A stretch of DNA of 64,000 nt, from NCBI GenBank assembly GCA_024401435.1, contig JAKSLB010000006.1:84369-148368 (forward strand), read 5' to 3'. The notes under the pieces are model-generated. The model searched no databases and was not told the origin of the DNA. It saw only the letters and a list, made by a program, of their open reading frames with translations. This DNA is from Paludibacteraceae bacterium (GTDB lineage: Bacteria; Bacteroidota; Bacteroidia; Bacteroidales; Paludibacteraceae). The position numbers were made by a program, and so were the translations under genes. This document shows, in pieces, positions 43,663 to 53,005 of the stretch; position 1 is the first letter of the stretch; every line of letters begins with the position of its first letter.

Positions 43663-45381
43663 ATGGTGAAGAAGATGAGAAAAATATTTTGCGTAATGTT
43701 GACATTCGCTCTTTCACTAACGTATTCGTATGGAAAGGGTACACCTAAAAGGCCTAATAGTTTTAATTTTAATAAAGGTATAGAGTGTATAGAACAACAA
43801 GATTATAAAAATGCGTATGACTATTTTTATAATGAGTTGAAGGATAATCCTAAAAGTGGATATGCACAATATTGGTTAGGATATATTCGAATGTTGTATT
43901 CGGAATATGGACGTTCTTTGGATGCTTTTAGTGAGGCAATTAGTTTATTACCATCAAAAGATACTCCATATTTACAGTCTGCTTATTCTGGAAGAGCATC
44001 AGTATACCTTAATTTGGGAGATACAGCAAAGGCATTGTCTGATATTTCTACGGGAATAAAATTAGATCCTTCTAATGTGGTCATGTACAGCGATCGTGCT
44101 GAAATTTATTTCGAACTAGAAAAATATTCGTTGGCAGATGCTGAATATCAAAAGATTATAAAAATTAATCCTGGTAGCTTAACTGCTTATATGGGATTAG
44201 GACGAAATTTGAAGGAACAAGGAAAATATGAGGAAGCAATCAAAAAATTTGATTATGTGGTTTCTTTAGATCCTGAATATCCTGATGCTTATGCGTTCCG
44301 AGCTGATGCTTATAATGAATTAAAAAAGTATGATGAAGCGACGACGGATGTTGTGACAGCACTTAAAATACAAGCAGATCAAAGAAAAGCACTTCGTTTG
44401 ATGCTTTATTTCGATAAGGAACCTAAAGAATTGTTGCTTACTAAAATGAAGGCACAAATGATAATTACTCCTGATACTGTTACTTGGCCATATTATATAG
44501 GAGAGGTTTATGAGTCTATGGATAATTATAAAGATGCGATCCCATATTATGACAAAGCATTGTCAATTGAGTTTGTCCCATCCATCAGTCGCCGTTTGTC
44601 TTATTCATATAGACAGTTGGGTGCATATGATGATGCAATGAAATATATTGATTTGACAATCAAATTGGATTCGACAGAATATGATGAATTAACGTCAAAA
44701 GCTGATATTTATGCATGTAAAGGTGATTTGAAATCTGCTATATCTTTGATGGATGAATATGTGAAAAAACGTCCTGATTACAATTTTGCATATCGAAAAA
44801 GAGGTGTTTTCAAAATGGAAAACAAACAATTTGAAGATGCATTAGAAGATTTTGATATGGCAATTACATTAGCACCTAAAGTTATTCAAGGATATAATTG
44901 TCGTGCTAGAGTATATGAAAAACTTGGTAAAAAAGATAAAGCAGAAGCCGATTTTAAAAAAATAATAGAATTGGATCCTGAATACAAAAAGTCATATTCA
45001 ACAGCATTTGCATTACAATTTTTGGGTAAAACTGCAGAAGCTGAAAAGGCAATGAATGAATATTACCAAAATCTAAAGATGAAAGAAGAAAAATCGTTTT
45101 GTTATAATATGGCGTGCTTATATTCTATTATGGGTAAAACGAAAGAAGCAATTGATAATCTAAGAAAAGCATTAGAGTTAGGATGGCGTGATTTGTATCA
45201 TCTTGAAACTGATATGGATTTGGATAATATTAGAGCTTTGCCTGAATTCAAATCTCTTTTACAAGAATATAAGGGGAAACTACAAGAGGAATTGAAAGAA
45301 ATAAAAAATATTAAATCTAATGTTAATATAGAAGAAAAATTAAAAATGAAGGATGTGGAAATGAAAAATAATGAATTGTAA
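43663..45381 (+). CDS. Secreted TPR-repeat protein (paralogue 1)
   Basis: 572 residues. Signal peptide after the basic MVKKMRK start (an in-frame ATG at 43675 is an alternative), ending near YSYG. Roughly ten TPR units run through the whole protein, for example KSGYAQYWLGYIRMLYSEY, GDTAKALSDISTGIKLDPS and GKYEEAIKKFDYVVSLDPE. The C-terminus has a motif CYNMACLYSIMGKTKEAIDNLRKAL then a D-rich DMDLDNIRALPEFKSLLQ, also present in the next gene. A periplasmic scaffold is likely; the partner is unknown. Confidence 0.85.
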   Translation: MVKKMRKIFCVMLTFALSLTYSYGKGTPKRPNSFNFNKGIECIEQQDYKNAYDYFYNELKDNPKSGYAQYWLGYIRMLYSEYGRSLDAFSEAISLLPSKDTPYLQSAYSGRASVYLNLGDTAKALSDISTGIKLDPSNVVMYSDRAEIYFELEKYSLADAEYQKIIKINPGSLTAYMGLGRNLKEQGKYEEAIKKFDYVVSLDPEYPDAYAFRADAYNELKKYDEATTDVVTALKIQADQRKALRLMLYFDKEPKELLLTKMKAQMIITPDTVTWPYYIGEVYESMDNYKDAIPYYDKALSIEFVPSISRRLSYSYRQLGAYDDAMKYIDLTIKLDSTEYDELTSKADIYACKGDLKSAISLMDEYVKKRPDYNFAYRKRGVFKMENKQFEDALEDFDMAITLAPKVIQGYNCRARVYEKLGKKDKAEADFKKIIELDPEYKKSYSTAFALQFLGKTAEAEKAMNEYYQNLKMKEEKSFCYNMACLYSIMGKTKEAIDNLRKALELGWRDLYHLETDMDLDNIRALPEFKSLLQEYKGKLQEELKEIKNIKSNVNIEEKLKMKDVEMKNNEL

Positions 45382-45396
45382 ATCCTCCATGTAATC

Positions 45397-45440
45397 AAAA
45401 AATGGACTTTTTCATACTTTGTATGGGTGAGTCCATTTTT
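45397..45440 (+). terminator. Terminator between the two TPR genes
   Basis: Stem AAAAAATGGACT/AGTCCATTTTT with a 21-base loop that itself has a small CATAC/GTATG hairpin; T5 tail. Confidence 0.85.
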
Positions 45441-45531
45441 ATATATAATTATGTAAAATTCTAATGATTTTGTTTGGTTAAGAGGATTCGTTAATAATAT
45501 GTTTTTTTTTAGAACTGTTAAAATTTCAGGT

Positions 45532-47535
45532 ATGAGTAAATGTAGATTTTATTTGTTGTTAATTGCATTATGTGGAATTCAGATGCTTTTTGCAAAGGAC
45601 GATGTGTCATATAATTTATCTCGTGCATTAGAATCGTTAAAAGATCGCGATTATAATTCGGCACAAGAATATGTTAAGAAAGAGTTGGAAGATAATCCTA
45701 AAAATGCAGAAGCGTATCTGGTGTATTCAAATATTGCATTTATGACGAAAGAGTATAATCTGACGGATGAATATGCGGAAAAAGCGTTGAGTCTATTTTC
45801 AAAAAAAGAATATGAAAACAAGATGGCTGCATATATGTTACTTTGGAATTCTTCATTACAAAGAGGTGATACTACGACAGCTTTAAAATATATTGATAAT
45901 ACGTTAGCATTAAAATTGACTAATACACGGATGTCTGATGTGTATATAGACAAGGCTTCTGTTTTATATGATATGAAAAAATGGAAAGAGTCAAAATCTA
46001 TGTATCAGAAGGCCGTTGCTTTAGATGCGGAAAATACGGTGGGTTATTATGGTAGCTCATTATGCTCTATAGAAGAAAAATTATATGATGAAGCATTAGA
46101 TAATCTGAATAAATGTATCTATTTAGTAAAGAATTCATATATATATTATTATAAGCGTGCAGAGGTATATTTGATTCAAAAACAATATGAGAATGCTGTG
46201 AATGATTTGTTGGCATATGTGCATTTAAGTGGGAAAAGTACAGGCTTTATTTATTTGTGTGAGATGTATGGTAATGATGAACTCTTTACGAAAATAATGC
46301 CATATATGAAAATTAATAGTAATAAGTTCCCTAATAATGAGGTGTGGTATGAGTGTATTGCGTATTTGTATTCTGCTAAGAAAGATTTTTGTAAGTCTAT
46401 AGAAAATTATTTTAATGCTGCAGAAATTAATTTTACTCCACAGTTAGCTAGAACCATATCGGTAACGGCAATGTCGATGGGTAATAATAAATATGCAATT
46501 GAATATGCTAAAATTGCATGTATGTTGGATACTTCAGACGTTTCTTTGCAACGGTATAAAGCAACATGTTTGACAGAAGGTAATTATACAAAAGAAGCGT
46601 TACATATATGTGATTCAATGATTGCAAAAAATCCGAAAGACACATTCTCGTATTCAAGCAGAGCGTATGTTAAATGGTTTATGAGAGATTACAAAGGTGC
46701 GTTAGATGATTATTCGAAGGCTATAGAATTGGCACCAGATCATTATTCGTTTTATTCAAGAAGAGCTTCTATGCAAAAATTGGTTGGTAATGCTGACATG
46801 GCAAAATCTGATATGCAAAAATATTTAGATATGGATGAAAATGCTGAATATAAATCGTCATCCTATTATTATTTGGGAGATAACGAAAAGGCAAAACAAG
46901 AGTTGCAAGAAGAATTGAAAAATAGTAATATGAAAAATTTATCCGAGGATTATTATAATACAGCTTGTATATATTCATTGATGGGTGAAAAGCAAAATGC
47001 AATAGATTATTTGAATAAATCTGTTGATGCTTATTATCGTAATGTTGAACATTTGATGGTTGATAGTGATTTGGACAATCTTCGTGATTTGAAGGAATAT
47101 AAAGAACTGGTAGAAAGATTGAAGAAGTTGAGGGATGAGGAAGCACTGAAACAGGAAGAAGTATTTAAAAAAGGTTATGAACTAAGACCCAATGGTATAT
47201 ATTCGTTATCGAAATCTAAAATGCATGTTTATTTTGCAGATAAAAGTGCGGAGTATGTAGGGGGTGTTGAGGCTTTGATGACGTTCATAAGAAACAATGT
47301 TTCATATCCGAAAGAAGCTGCTGATGCAAATATAAATGGACGAGTGATGGTTTCTTTCATTATTAATGAAGATGGAACAATTAGTGATATTATGGTTGTA
47401 AATAAGGTGCATGAATTGTTGGATAAAGAGGCGATTCGTGTCGTAAAATCCATGCCTAATTGGATTCCTGCAGAGTATAAAGGGGAGAAAGTGAAGTCAA
47501 AATTTGTATTACCAATCAGTTTTTCTTTAAAATAA
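45532..47535 (+). CDS. Secreted TPR protein with TonB C-terminal domain (paralogue 2)
   Basis: 667 residues from the ATG at 45532, preferred because it starts the signal peptide (MSKCRFYLLLIALCGIQMLFA); an in-frame ATG at 45499 adds 11 residues. TPR units fill about 25-550. The motif YNTACIYSLMGEKQNAIDYL with DSDLDNLRDLKEYKEL matches the end of the preceding TPR protein. The last 100 residues are a TonB C-terminal-type domain (YVGGVEALMTFIRNNVSYPKEA, INGRVMVSFIINEDGTISDI). With no membrane anchor it cannot act as a normal TonB; such domains occur in Bacteroidetes envelope proteins of unknown function. Confidence 0.85.
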   Translation: MSKCRFYLLLIALCGIQMLFAKDDVSYNLSRALESLKDRDYNSAQEYVKKELEDNPKNAEAYLVYSNIAFMTKEYNLTDEYAEKALSLFSKKEYENKMAAYMLLWNSSLQRGDTTTALKYIDNTLALKLTNTRMSDVYIDKASVLYDMKKWKESKSMYQKAVALDAENTVGYYGSSLCSIEEKLYDEALDNLNKCIYLVKNSYIYYYKRAEVYLIQKQYENAVNDLLAYVHLSGKSTGFIYLCEMYGNDELFTKIMPYMKINSNKFPNNEVWYECIAYLYSAKKDFCKSIENYFNAAEINFTPQLARTISVTAMSMGNNKYAIEYAKIACMLDTSDVSLQRYKATCLTEGNYTKEALHICDSMIAKNPKDTFSYSSRAYVKWFMRDYKGALDDYSKAIELAPDHYSFYSRRASMQKLVGNADMAKSDMQKYLDMDENAEYKSSSYYYLGDNEKAKQELQEELKNSNMKNLSEDYYNTACIYSLMGEKQNAIDYLNKSVDAYYRNVEHLMVDSDLDNLRDLKEYKELVERLKKLRDEEALKQEEVFKKGYELRPNGIYSLSKSKMHVYFADKSAEYVGGVEALMTFIRNNVSYPKEAADANINGRVMVSFIINEDGTISDIMVVNKVHELLDKEAIRVVKSMPNWIPAEYKGEKVKSKFVLPISFSLK

Positions 47536-47622
47536 AGGCAATAAAAACATCATTTATTGGTTTTAATATAAATTTTTTTTAACTTTTTTTGGATTTTATT
47601 TTGCGTTTTTAAAAAAAATAAA

Positions 47623-47630
47623 TACATTTG
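47623..47630 (+). promoter_or_regulatory. -7 box (TACATTTG) for the DUF3276 gene
   Basis: TAnnTTTG. The upstream in-frame TTG at 47628 lies inside this box, so the gene must start at the ATG 47679. Confidence 0.55.
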
Positions 47631-47678
47631 ACCGATTTCGTTTTTTTAGAAAGAATAAAAATAAAAAGGAGATTGGTT

Positions 47679-48026
47679 ATGGAAGAAGAGAAAAAGAGGA
47701 TGGAAGCGGATAAGCGAGATCAAGAGATTGTTTATTCGAAAGCTTTAAAAGCAGGAAAGCGCATCTATTATTTGGATGTAAAGCGTAATCGTAAAGATGA
47801 ATTGTTTTTAGCGATTACGGAAAGTAAAAAGAAATTTGTTGGGGATGAGTCCCAAGTGTCCTTCGAAAAACACAAGATTTTCTTATATAAAGAAGATTTT
47901 GAAAAGTTCCGAGCTGGTATGGATGAAGTAATTAACTACATCAACAATTGTGACAATGGAGTAGAATCGGAATCTAAGAAAGAGGATGACGCTTCTTCTA
48001 ATCGCTTTGAAATCGATTTTGGATAA
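47679..48026 (+). CDS. DUF3276 / PUR-alpha-like nucleic-acid-binding protein
   Basis: 115 residues. The start at 47679 is set by a Shine-Dalgarno sequence (AAGGAG, about 8 bases upstream) and by the promoter position. The core RIYYLDVKRNRKDELFLAITESKK and VSFEKHKIFLYKEDFEKF matches the DUF3276 family, which has a PUR-like fold that binds single-stranded nucleic acid. The N-terminus is Glu/Lys-rich, and the C-terminus is acidic and Ser-rich. Cellular role unknown. Confidence 0.9.
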   Translation: MEEEKKRMEADKRDQEIVYSKALKAGKRIYYLDVKRNRKDELFLAITESKKKFVGDESQVSFEKHKIFLYKEDFEKFRAGMDEVINYINNCDNGVESESKKEDDASSNRFEIDFG

Positions 48027-48045
48027 TTAATTTTTCTATCATAAC

Positions 48046-48078
48046 AAAAAAGAGACACCATAAAGATGTCTCTTTTTT
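48046..48078. terminator. Bidirectional terminator between DUF3276 and bactofilin genes
   Basis: Stem AAAAAAGAGACA/TGTCTCTTTTTT with a 9-base loop, serving both convergent genes. Confidence 0.85.
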
Positions 48079-48099
48079 GTTTTTATATCTAAGCTACTA

Positions 48100-48462
48100 T
48101 TAATCTTTTTTGGAAGAAATAGTTGCTGTTTTACTCATATCACAAGAACCTGTAAATAATGCTTGAGGTTCAATAGATAAGATTTTAGTATCGATATCAC
48201 CTTCTACTTTTGCTGTGGATTTTAGTGATAATGTATCGGCAATGTGTAAAGTTCCTTTAACCGTACCAAGAATTTCTGCGTTTGAACATGATAAAGTTCC
48301 TATCATAACTCCTTTTTCGCCGATGATAACTTTTCCTTTACATTCAACTGTACCTTCGATTGTACCGTCCAATCGGAAATCTGTCTCTGCATAAATGTCT
48401 CCGTTAACCTTTGTTCCAAAGGCTAAGGTATTATGCTCGTTACCTATAATTTCTTTAGACAT
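48100..48462 (-). CDS. Bactofilin (polymer-forming cytoskeletal protein)
   Basis: 120 residues. A right-handed beta-helix core with the usual pattern of short repeats (VNGDIYAETDFRLDGTIEGTVECKGKVII split over successive turns). The ends are polar and disordered, as in bactofilins that self-assemble into filaments without nucleotides, often at the membrane to place cell-wall enzymes. Only 20 bases from the pheS stop, so co-transcribed with it. Confidence 0.9.
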   Translation of the reverse strand: MSKEIIGNEHNTLAFGTKVNGDIYAETDFRLDGTIEGTVECKGKVIIGEKGVMIGTLSCSNAEILGTVKGTLHIADTLSLKSTAKVEGDIDTKILSIEPQALFTGSCDMSKTATISSKKD

Positions 48463-48482
48463 ATTTTATGTGTTTTTCTGGG

Positions 48483-49502
48483 TTAATATGCTGATTTAAA
48501 TTGATTCAAGAAACGAACGTCGTTTTCTGAGAACATACGCAAATCCTTGACTTGGTATTTCAAGTTTGTGATACGTTCAATACCCATACCAAATGCATAT
48601 CCTGTGTATACTTTGCTGTCGATACCGCAACTGTCTAATACGTTAGGATCTACCATTCCGCAACCTAAAATCTCTACCCAACCTGTTCCTTTACAGAACG
48701 GACAACCTTTTCCACCGCATAAGTTGCATGAAATATCCATTTCTGCCGATGGTTCTGTAAATGGGAAGTAGGATGGACGAAGTCTGATTTTGGTGCCTTC
48801 TCCAAACATCTCTTTTGCAAAATATAATAAAGCTTGCTTCAAATCTGCAAACGATACGTTTTTGTCAATGTATAAACCTTCTACTTGATGGAAGAAACAG
48901 TGCGCACGATAAGATATTGCTTCATTTCTATACACACGACCAGGACAAAGAACACGAATAGGAGGTTCTTGAGATGTCATTACACGTGTTTGTACGGATG
49001 ATGTGTGAGTACGCAATAATACATCTGGATCTCTTGTGATGAAAAATGTGTCTTGCATATCTCTTGCAGGATGTTCTGGAGGGAAGTTTAAGGCTGAGAA
49101 TACATGCCAATCGTCTTCCACTTCGGGACCTTCTGCGATAACAAAACCTAATCTTCCAAAAATATCTGCTATTTCCGTTTTGACGATAGAAAGAGGATGT
49201 CTGGTTCCTAATTCGATTGGATCTGGTGTACGAGTAAGATCCAATTTGTTCTCTTCGTCAATTTTATTCTCTATAGAAGATTTTAATTCGTCAATTTTGT
49301 TTTGAGCGGTATTTTTCAAATCATTAAGCAATTGTCCAACTTCTCTTTTTTGTTCGTTGGAAACTGATCTGAAATCGTTAAATAATGAAGTGATTTCACC
49401 TTTTTTGCTTAGATACTTTATTCTTAACGATTCCAAGTCTTCTTTGTTTAAAGCTTGTAATCCTTTTACTTCTTCTAAAAGTTCTTTAATACGCTCTTTC
49501 AT
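48483..49502 (-). CDS. pheS: Phenylalanyl-tRNA synthetase alpha subunit
   Basis: 339 residues, full length. An N-terminal coiled coil (about 1-85) contacts tRNA-Phe. The class II core carries HPLSIVKTEI, GFVIAEGPEVEDDWHVF, RTHTSSVQTRVM, the FHQVEGLYID loop, and motif 3 GMGIERITNLKY. A zinc-ribbon-like insert (CNLCGGKGCPFCKGTGWVE) is seen in many PheS proteins. pheT is not adjacent. -7 box at 49524-49531. Confidence 0.97.
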   Translation of the reverse strand: MKERIKELLEEVKGLQALNKEDLESLRIKYLSKKGEITSLFNDFRSVSNEQKREVGQLLNDLKNTAQNKIDELKSSIENKIDEENKLDLTRTPDPIELGTRHPLSIVKTEIADIFGRLGFVIAEGPEVEDDWHVFSALNFPPEHPARDMQDTFFITRDPDVLLRTHTSSVQTRVMTSQEPPIRVLCPGRVYRNEAISYRAHCFFHQVEGLYIDKNVSFADLKQALLYFAKEMFGEGTKIRLRPSYFPFTEPSAEMDISCNLCGGKGCPFCKGTGWVEILGCGMVDPNVLDSCGIDSKVYTGYAFGMGIERITNLKYQVKDLRMFSENDVRFLNQFKSAY

Positions 49503-49523
49503 CTTTTTTATTCTTTAATTCTG

Positions 49524-49531
49524 CAAATTTA
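49524..49531 (-). promoter_or_regulatory. -7 box (TAAATTTG) for pheS
   Basis: Minus-strand TAnnTTTG, 21 bases before the start codon. Confidence 0.5.
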
Positions 49532-49594
49532 CGATTTTTTCTTTTAAATGACGTATTTAATGGGTTGAAAGTATATTTTTCTTTCTTTTTTTCT

Positions 49595-49602
49595 TACCTT
49601 TG
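49595..49602 (+). promoter_or_regulatory. -7 box (TACCTTTG) for the LytS/LytTR pair
   Basis: TAnnTTTG 23 bases before the sensor gene start. Confidence 0.5.
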
Positions 49603-49625
49603 GAGATGAGCTATCTTTCAGTATC

Positions 49626-50738
49626 ATGAATTTGAAACACATTACATCCTTATTTCGTCATTATGGAATAGAAGCATTGGTGTGGTTGGCAGTATTTCTA
49701 TTGTTAACAATAAGTAATATTTCATATGATCTTCTATTGTCTGTTGAGCTATCTGCTATCTTGACATTTGGTATGTTTATTATTTCAATTGTATGCCATT
49801 ATTTCTTGATTCCTCGATTTTATAAAGATAGTAAGTATCTTATTTTTATTTCTCTTTCTTTGTTGTTTGTAGCTGGTATTTCTTGGCTTTCGTCTTATGT
49901 TTTAGATTCTGTGTCAACTTCTTATTTGGCATCTTTGGCGCCAGAAAATGAACAATCGTTATTGGATATCCAGTTACCGTCGGAGACAAAACCCTTTTTT
50001 GAAGAACCTATAGAAACAGAGGATTCTCATATTCATTTGTCATCTTTGTGGAAATCTATTATTCTATATGTTGGATCTTTTTTCTTGTCGTTGCTGATGT
50101 ATTATCGTCGTAAAACAGAAGAAATCGAGGAACAACAATCTTTATTACGACAGGAAAATGTTCGAATGGAGTTGAATTTTTTACGCTCTCAAATTAATCC
50201 TCATTTTTTGTTTAACGCATTAAACAACATATATTCAATGGTATATACGGGGGATAGCCATGCTGCTGATAGTGTTATATCGTTATCTGAAATGTTGAGA
50301 TATGTTACATATGAGTCGAAGGAATCTAGGATTCTATTGTCAGGTGAAATTTCTTATTTGGATAATTATATAGAATTTCAACGATTTAGTTTTGAAGGCG
50401 ATATTAATGTGATATTTGAAAAAGATATAAAAAGTGATATGATCTATATCGCGCCGATGCTTTTCCAACCTTTTGTGGAAAATTCCTTTAAATATAGTGG
50501 AATAGGAATAGATAAGGATGCGTTTATACATATTTCACTAACTGCAGACGTTGATGACCTTTCGTTTCAGATAATAAATTCTAAAAAGAAAATGATTTCT
50601 GAAAATACGAAGACTGGTATTGGAATAGAAAATGTTCGTAAACGCTTGGAATTGATTTATCCAGGAAGATATCAGTTGGAATTCCATAATACGGATGTTT
50701 TTAAATTAAATTTGCATATACAATTAGATAGTAAATAA
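49626..50738 (+). CDS. LytS-type sensor histidine kinase
   Basis: 370 residues. Four membrane spans in the N-terminal 165 residues with a long loop between the third and fourth. The kinase is of the His_kinase/LytS class: NFLRSQINPHFLFNALNNIY, with the phosphorylated His near residue 192, and a degenerate ATPase ending GIGIENVRKRLELIYP. The signal is unknown. It pairs with the LytTR regulator 10 bases downstream. Confidence 0.92.
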   Translation: MNLKHITSLFRHYGIEALVWLAVFLLLTISNISYDLLLSVELSAILTFGMFIISIVCHYFLIPRFYKDSKYLIFISLSLLFVAGISWLSSYVLDSVSTSYLASLAPENEQSLLDIQLPSETKPFFEEPIETEDSHIHLSSLWKSIILYVGSFFLSLLMYYRRKTEEIEEQQSLLRQENVRMELNFLRSQINPHFLFNALNNIYSMVYTGDSHAADSVISLSEMLRYVTYESKESRILLSGEISYLDNYIEFQRFSFEGDINVIFEKDIKSDMIYIAPMLFQPFVENSFKYSGIGIDKDAFIHISLTADVDDLSFQIINSKKKMISENTKTGIGIENVRKRLELIYPGRYQLEFHNTDVFKLNLHIQLDSK

Positions 50739-50748
50739 ATTTATATAC

Positions 50749-51450
50749 ATGGAAAACGATTTGATAAAGGTAATTATCATCGATGATGAATTCCCTGCTC
50801 GAAAATTATTATCGGAATATGTTTCAAAACTTCCGAATCTTTCTTTATGTGGTGTTTGTGAAGATGCTGTGCATGCAATGGATTTGTTGCAAAAAGAGGA
50901 AATTGATTTGATCTTGACAGATATACAGATGCCTGAATTGTCTGGATTGGAGTTTATAAAATCCTTAAAAAAGAAGCCAATGGTTATTTTCACTACAGCT
51001 TACAAAGAATATGCATTAGATAGTTATGAATTGGAAGCTGTGGATTATCTGTTGAAACCGATACCGTTTCCTCGATTTCTGCAGGCAATAAATAAGGTTT
51101 CTGAACGCATGAAGTTGAAAAGACAGTCAGCTCCGACTGAAAAGGATTATTTTATGGTTAAAGCTGATTATAAGCTTTATCGTGTTGATTATGCAAATCT
51201 TGTCTATGTGGAGGGACAAAGTGAATATGTAACTTTCCATCTAAAAGATAAAAAAAGAATAACAGCATATTATTCTTTAAAACGATTGGAGGAGGAGTTG
51301 CCTTCCAATGAGTTTGTTCGTATTCATAAATCGTATATTGTCTCTTTGTCAAATATAGAATCTGTAGAGGGAAATATGGTTTCTATAGAAGGACAAAAAT
51401 TATCTATCGGGAAAAATTATAGAGATGCTTTGATGGAAAAACTTAGATAA
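50749..51450 (+). CDS. LytTR-family response regulator
   Basis: 233 residues. Receiver domain with acidic IDDE, acceptor Asp in ILTDIQMPELSG and conserved Lys in LLKPIPF. The LytTR DNA-binding domain covers about 130-230 (LVYVEGQSEYVTFHL, FVRIHKSYIVSLSNIESVEG, LSIGKNYRDAL). Cytoplasmic partner of the preceding sensor; targets unknown. A hairpin terminator follows at once. Confidence 0.95.
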   Translation: MENDLIKVIIIDDEFPARKLLSEYVSKLPNLSLCGVCEDAVHAMDLLQKEEIDLILTDIQMPELSGLEFIKSLKKKPMVIFTTAYKEYALDSYELEAVDYLLKPIPFPRFLQAINKVSERMKLKRQSAPTEKDYFMVKADYKLYRVDYANLVYVEGQSEYVTFHLKDKKRITAYYSLKRLEEELPSNEFVRIHKSYIVSLSNIESVEGNMVSIEGQKLSIGKNYRDALMEKLR

Positions 51451-51451
51451 T

Positions 51452-51487
51452 AAAATAGCACCAAGTTTCGCAACTTAGTGCTATTTC
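51452..51487 (+). terminator. Terminator after the LytTR gene
   Basis: Stem AAATAGCAC-CAAGTT with AACTT-AGTGCTATTT around loop TCGC; it begins at the stop codon. Confidence 0.75.
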
Positions 51488-51541
51488 GAACATTTTTTTG
51501 TTCTAAAATGAAAACAAACACTATTATGAAAAAGTTTCTAA

Positions 51542-52858
51542 TTATTGTTCAATTGTAATGGGTAAACCTTGGTAAATATTTAGCACTTGAATGTTGAGAA
51601 GTGCTGTGTATTTTGCTTGCAAGGTTTGCTGTTGTGCATTTAATAATGTATTTTTTTCATTCAGCATTTCGAATGGGTTTTTAATACCTAAGTCAAACTT
51701 TTCTTTTGTTAGGTTAAAACTCTCTTCTGCTGATTTCTCGCTACTATAGGATGCTACATAACTTAATTGAGCTGCGATTGCATCGTTGTAAGCGGATTCA
51801 ATAGTCTTTTTTAAATTATCTTTAATTTGTTCTGTTTGTAGAGAAATGGTTTGTTGATTAAGTTTTGCTTTCTCCACTTCCGATTTTCTATTCCTATTAT
51901 CGAGTATGGAATAGTTCAAAGATAATCCTACGTTCTCACCGAAATTCTGTTTCATCTGATTTCCAAAGTTCAAGTCTGATATTGAGTTATGACCCGAACT
52001 TATACCAGCATTCAGATTTATACTTGGATAGTAACCAGCTTTTGCAGATTTTATTTTTAATTCTGACATCTGCTCGTTTAATTCAGCATTTTTGATGTCT
52101 GGACGTGAATTTAACGCATTTTCATAGATCGTATTCTTGTCGGGAATTTGTGCTAAAATAGTCTCGCTCGAAATCTCTGGTGCGAATACGTCAAATTCAG
52201 TACTTGGATCAAGTCTTAGAAGTAGTTTTAAATTTAGTTTTGCATTAGCTAAATCGTTTTCCGCTACGACTAATTGATATTTTTCTTTTACATATTGTGC
52301 CTCAATCTGAGAAAAATCACTTTTGGAAATAGCCCCAGCTTCATATAATTCTTTACTTCTAGAGTATTCTGCTTCAGCAACTTCCATTGAATTTTTTTTA
52401 GACTTCAAGTTTTCTATGGCATACAAAACTTGAATGTAATCAGAAAGAACGGCTACTTTAAGATCTTCTTCTATTTCTTTTATGTCTGTATTTGCTATTT
52501 CTTCTTGAAGTTCTTGTTGTTTAATGTTATATTTACGTTTAAACCCATTGAAAACTGTCCATCCTGCACCTATACTATAATTTCCATTGTAAGATGTGTT
52601 CTCTTTTCCTTCGGGAACCCATGGACTATTATTGATAGAATGAGATGTGGAGAAGGATAGTGAGGGTTGCCATTGAGCTCTTGCCTGTTTGGTATTGATC
52701 TGACTTTCTTCAATGACGATAAGTCCTTTTTGCATATCAATATTTTGTGCGAGGGCATATTCCATACATTTTCCCAGATTCCAAATTTCATTCTCGGCGT
52801 TAACTCGTAACCCTATTGTAATCAATAGTATAAATAATATGTAAGTTCTCTTTTTCAT
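51542..52858 (-). CDS. TolC-family outer membrane efflux protein
   Basis: 438 residues. Signal peptide ending near RVNA. Two outer-membrane-factor repeats with long coiled coils, starting LGKCMEYALAQNIDMQ, and recognisable LNYSILDNRNRKSEVEKAK and KEKFDLGIKNPFEMLN segments near the C-terminus. It forms the outer-membrane duct of efflux or type I secretion systems. No membrane-fusion protein or pump gene is adjacent, so its partners are elsewhere. Confidence 0.92.
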   Translation of the reverse strand: MKKRTYILFILLITIGLRVNAENEIWNLGKCMEYALAQNIDMQKGLIVIEESQINTKQARAQWQPSLSFSTSHSINNSPWVPEGKENTSYNGNYSIGAGWTVFNGFKRKYNIKQQELQEEIANTDIKEIEEDLKVAVLSDYIQVLYAIENLKSKKNSMEVAEAEYSRSKELYEAGAISKSDFSQIEAQYVKEKYQLVVAENDLANAKLNLKLLLRLDPSTEFDVFAPEISSETILAQIPDKNTIYENALNSRPDIKNAELNEQMSELKIKSAKAGYYPSINLNAGISSGHNSISDLNFGNQMKQNFGENVGLSLNYSILDNRNRKSEVEKAKLNQQTISLQTEQIKDNLKKTIESAYNDAIAAQLSYVASYSSEKSAEESFNLTKEKFDLGIKNPFEMLNEKNTLLNAQQQTLQAKYTALLNIQVLNIYQGLPITIEQ

Positions 52859-52949
52859 GTGATTGAATTTACAATTGCGAATGTATAGTTTCTTTATTTA
52901 ATAAAATAATGATATCGACAAAGTGACGATTTCTCTCGACGAAATAGGA

Positions 52950-52987
52950 AAAAATGAGGAGGTCTTCGTTAAAACCCCCTCATTTTT
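52950..52987 (-). terminator. Terminator after the dihydroorotase gene
   Basis: Near-perfect stem AAAAATGAGGAGGT/ACCCCCTCATTTTT with one mismatch, 19 bases past the stop. Confidence 0.8.
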
Positions 52988-53005
52988 ATAGCATGAATGA
53001 AAAAA

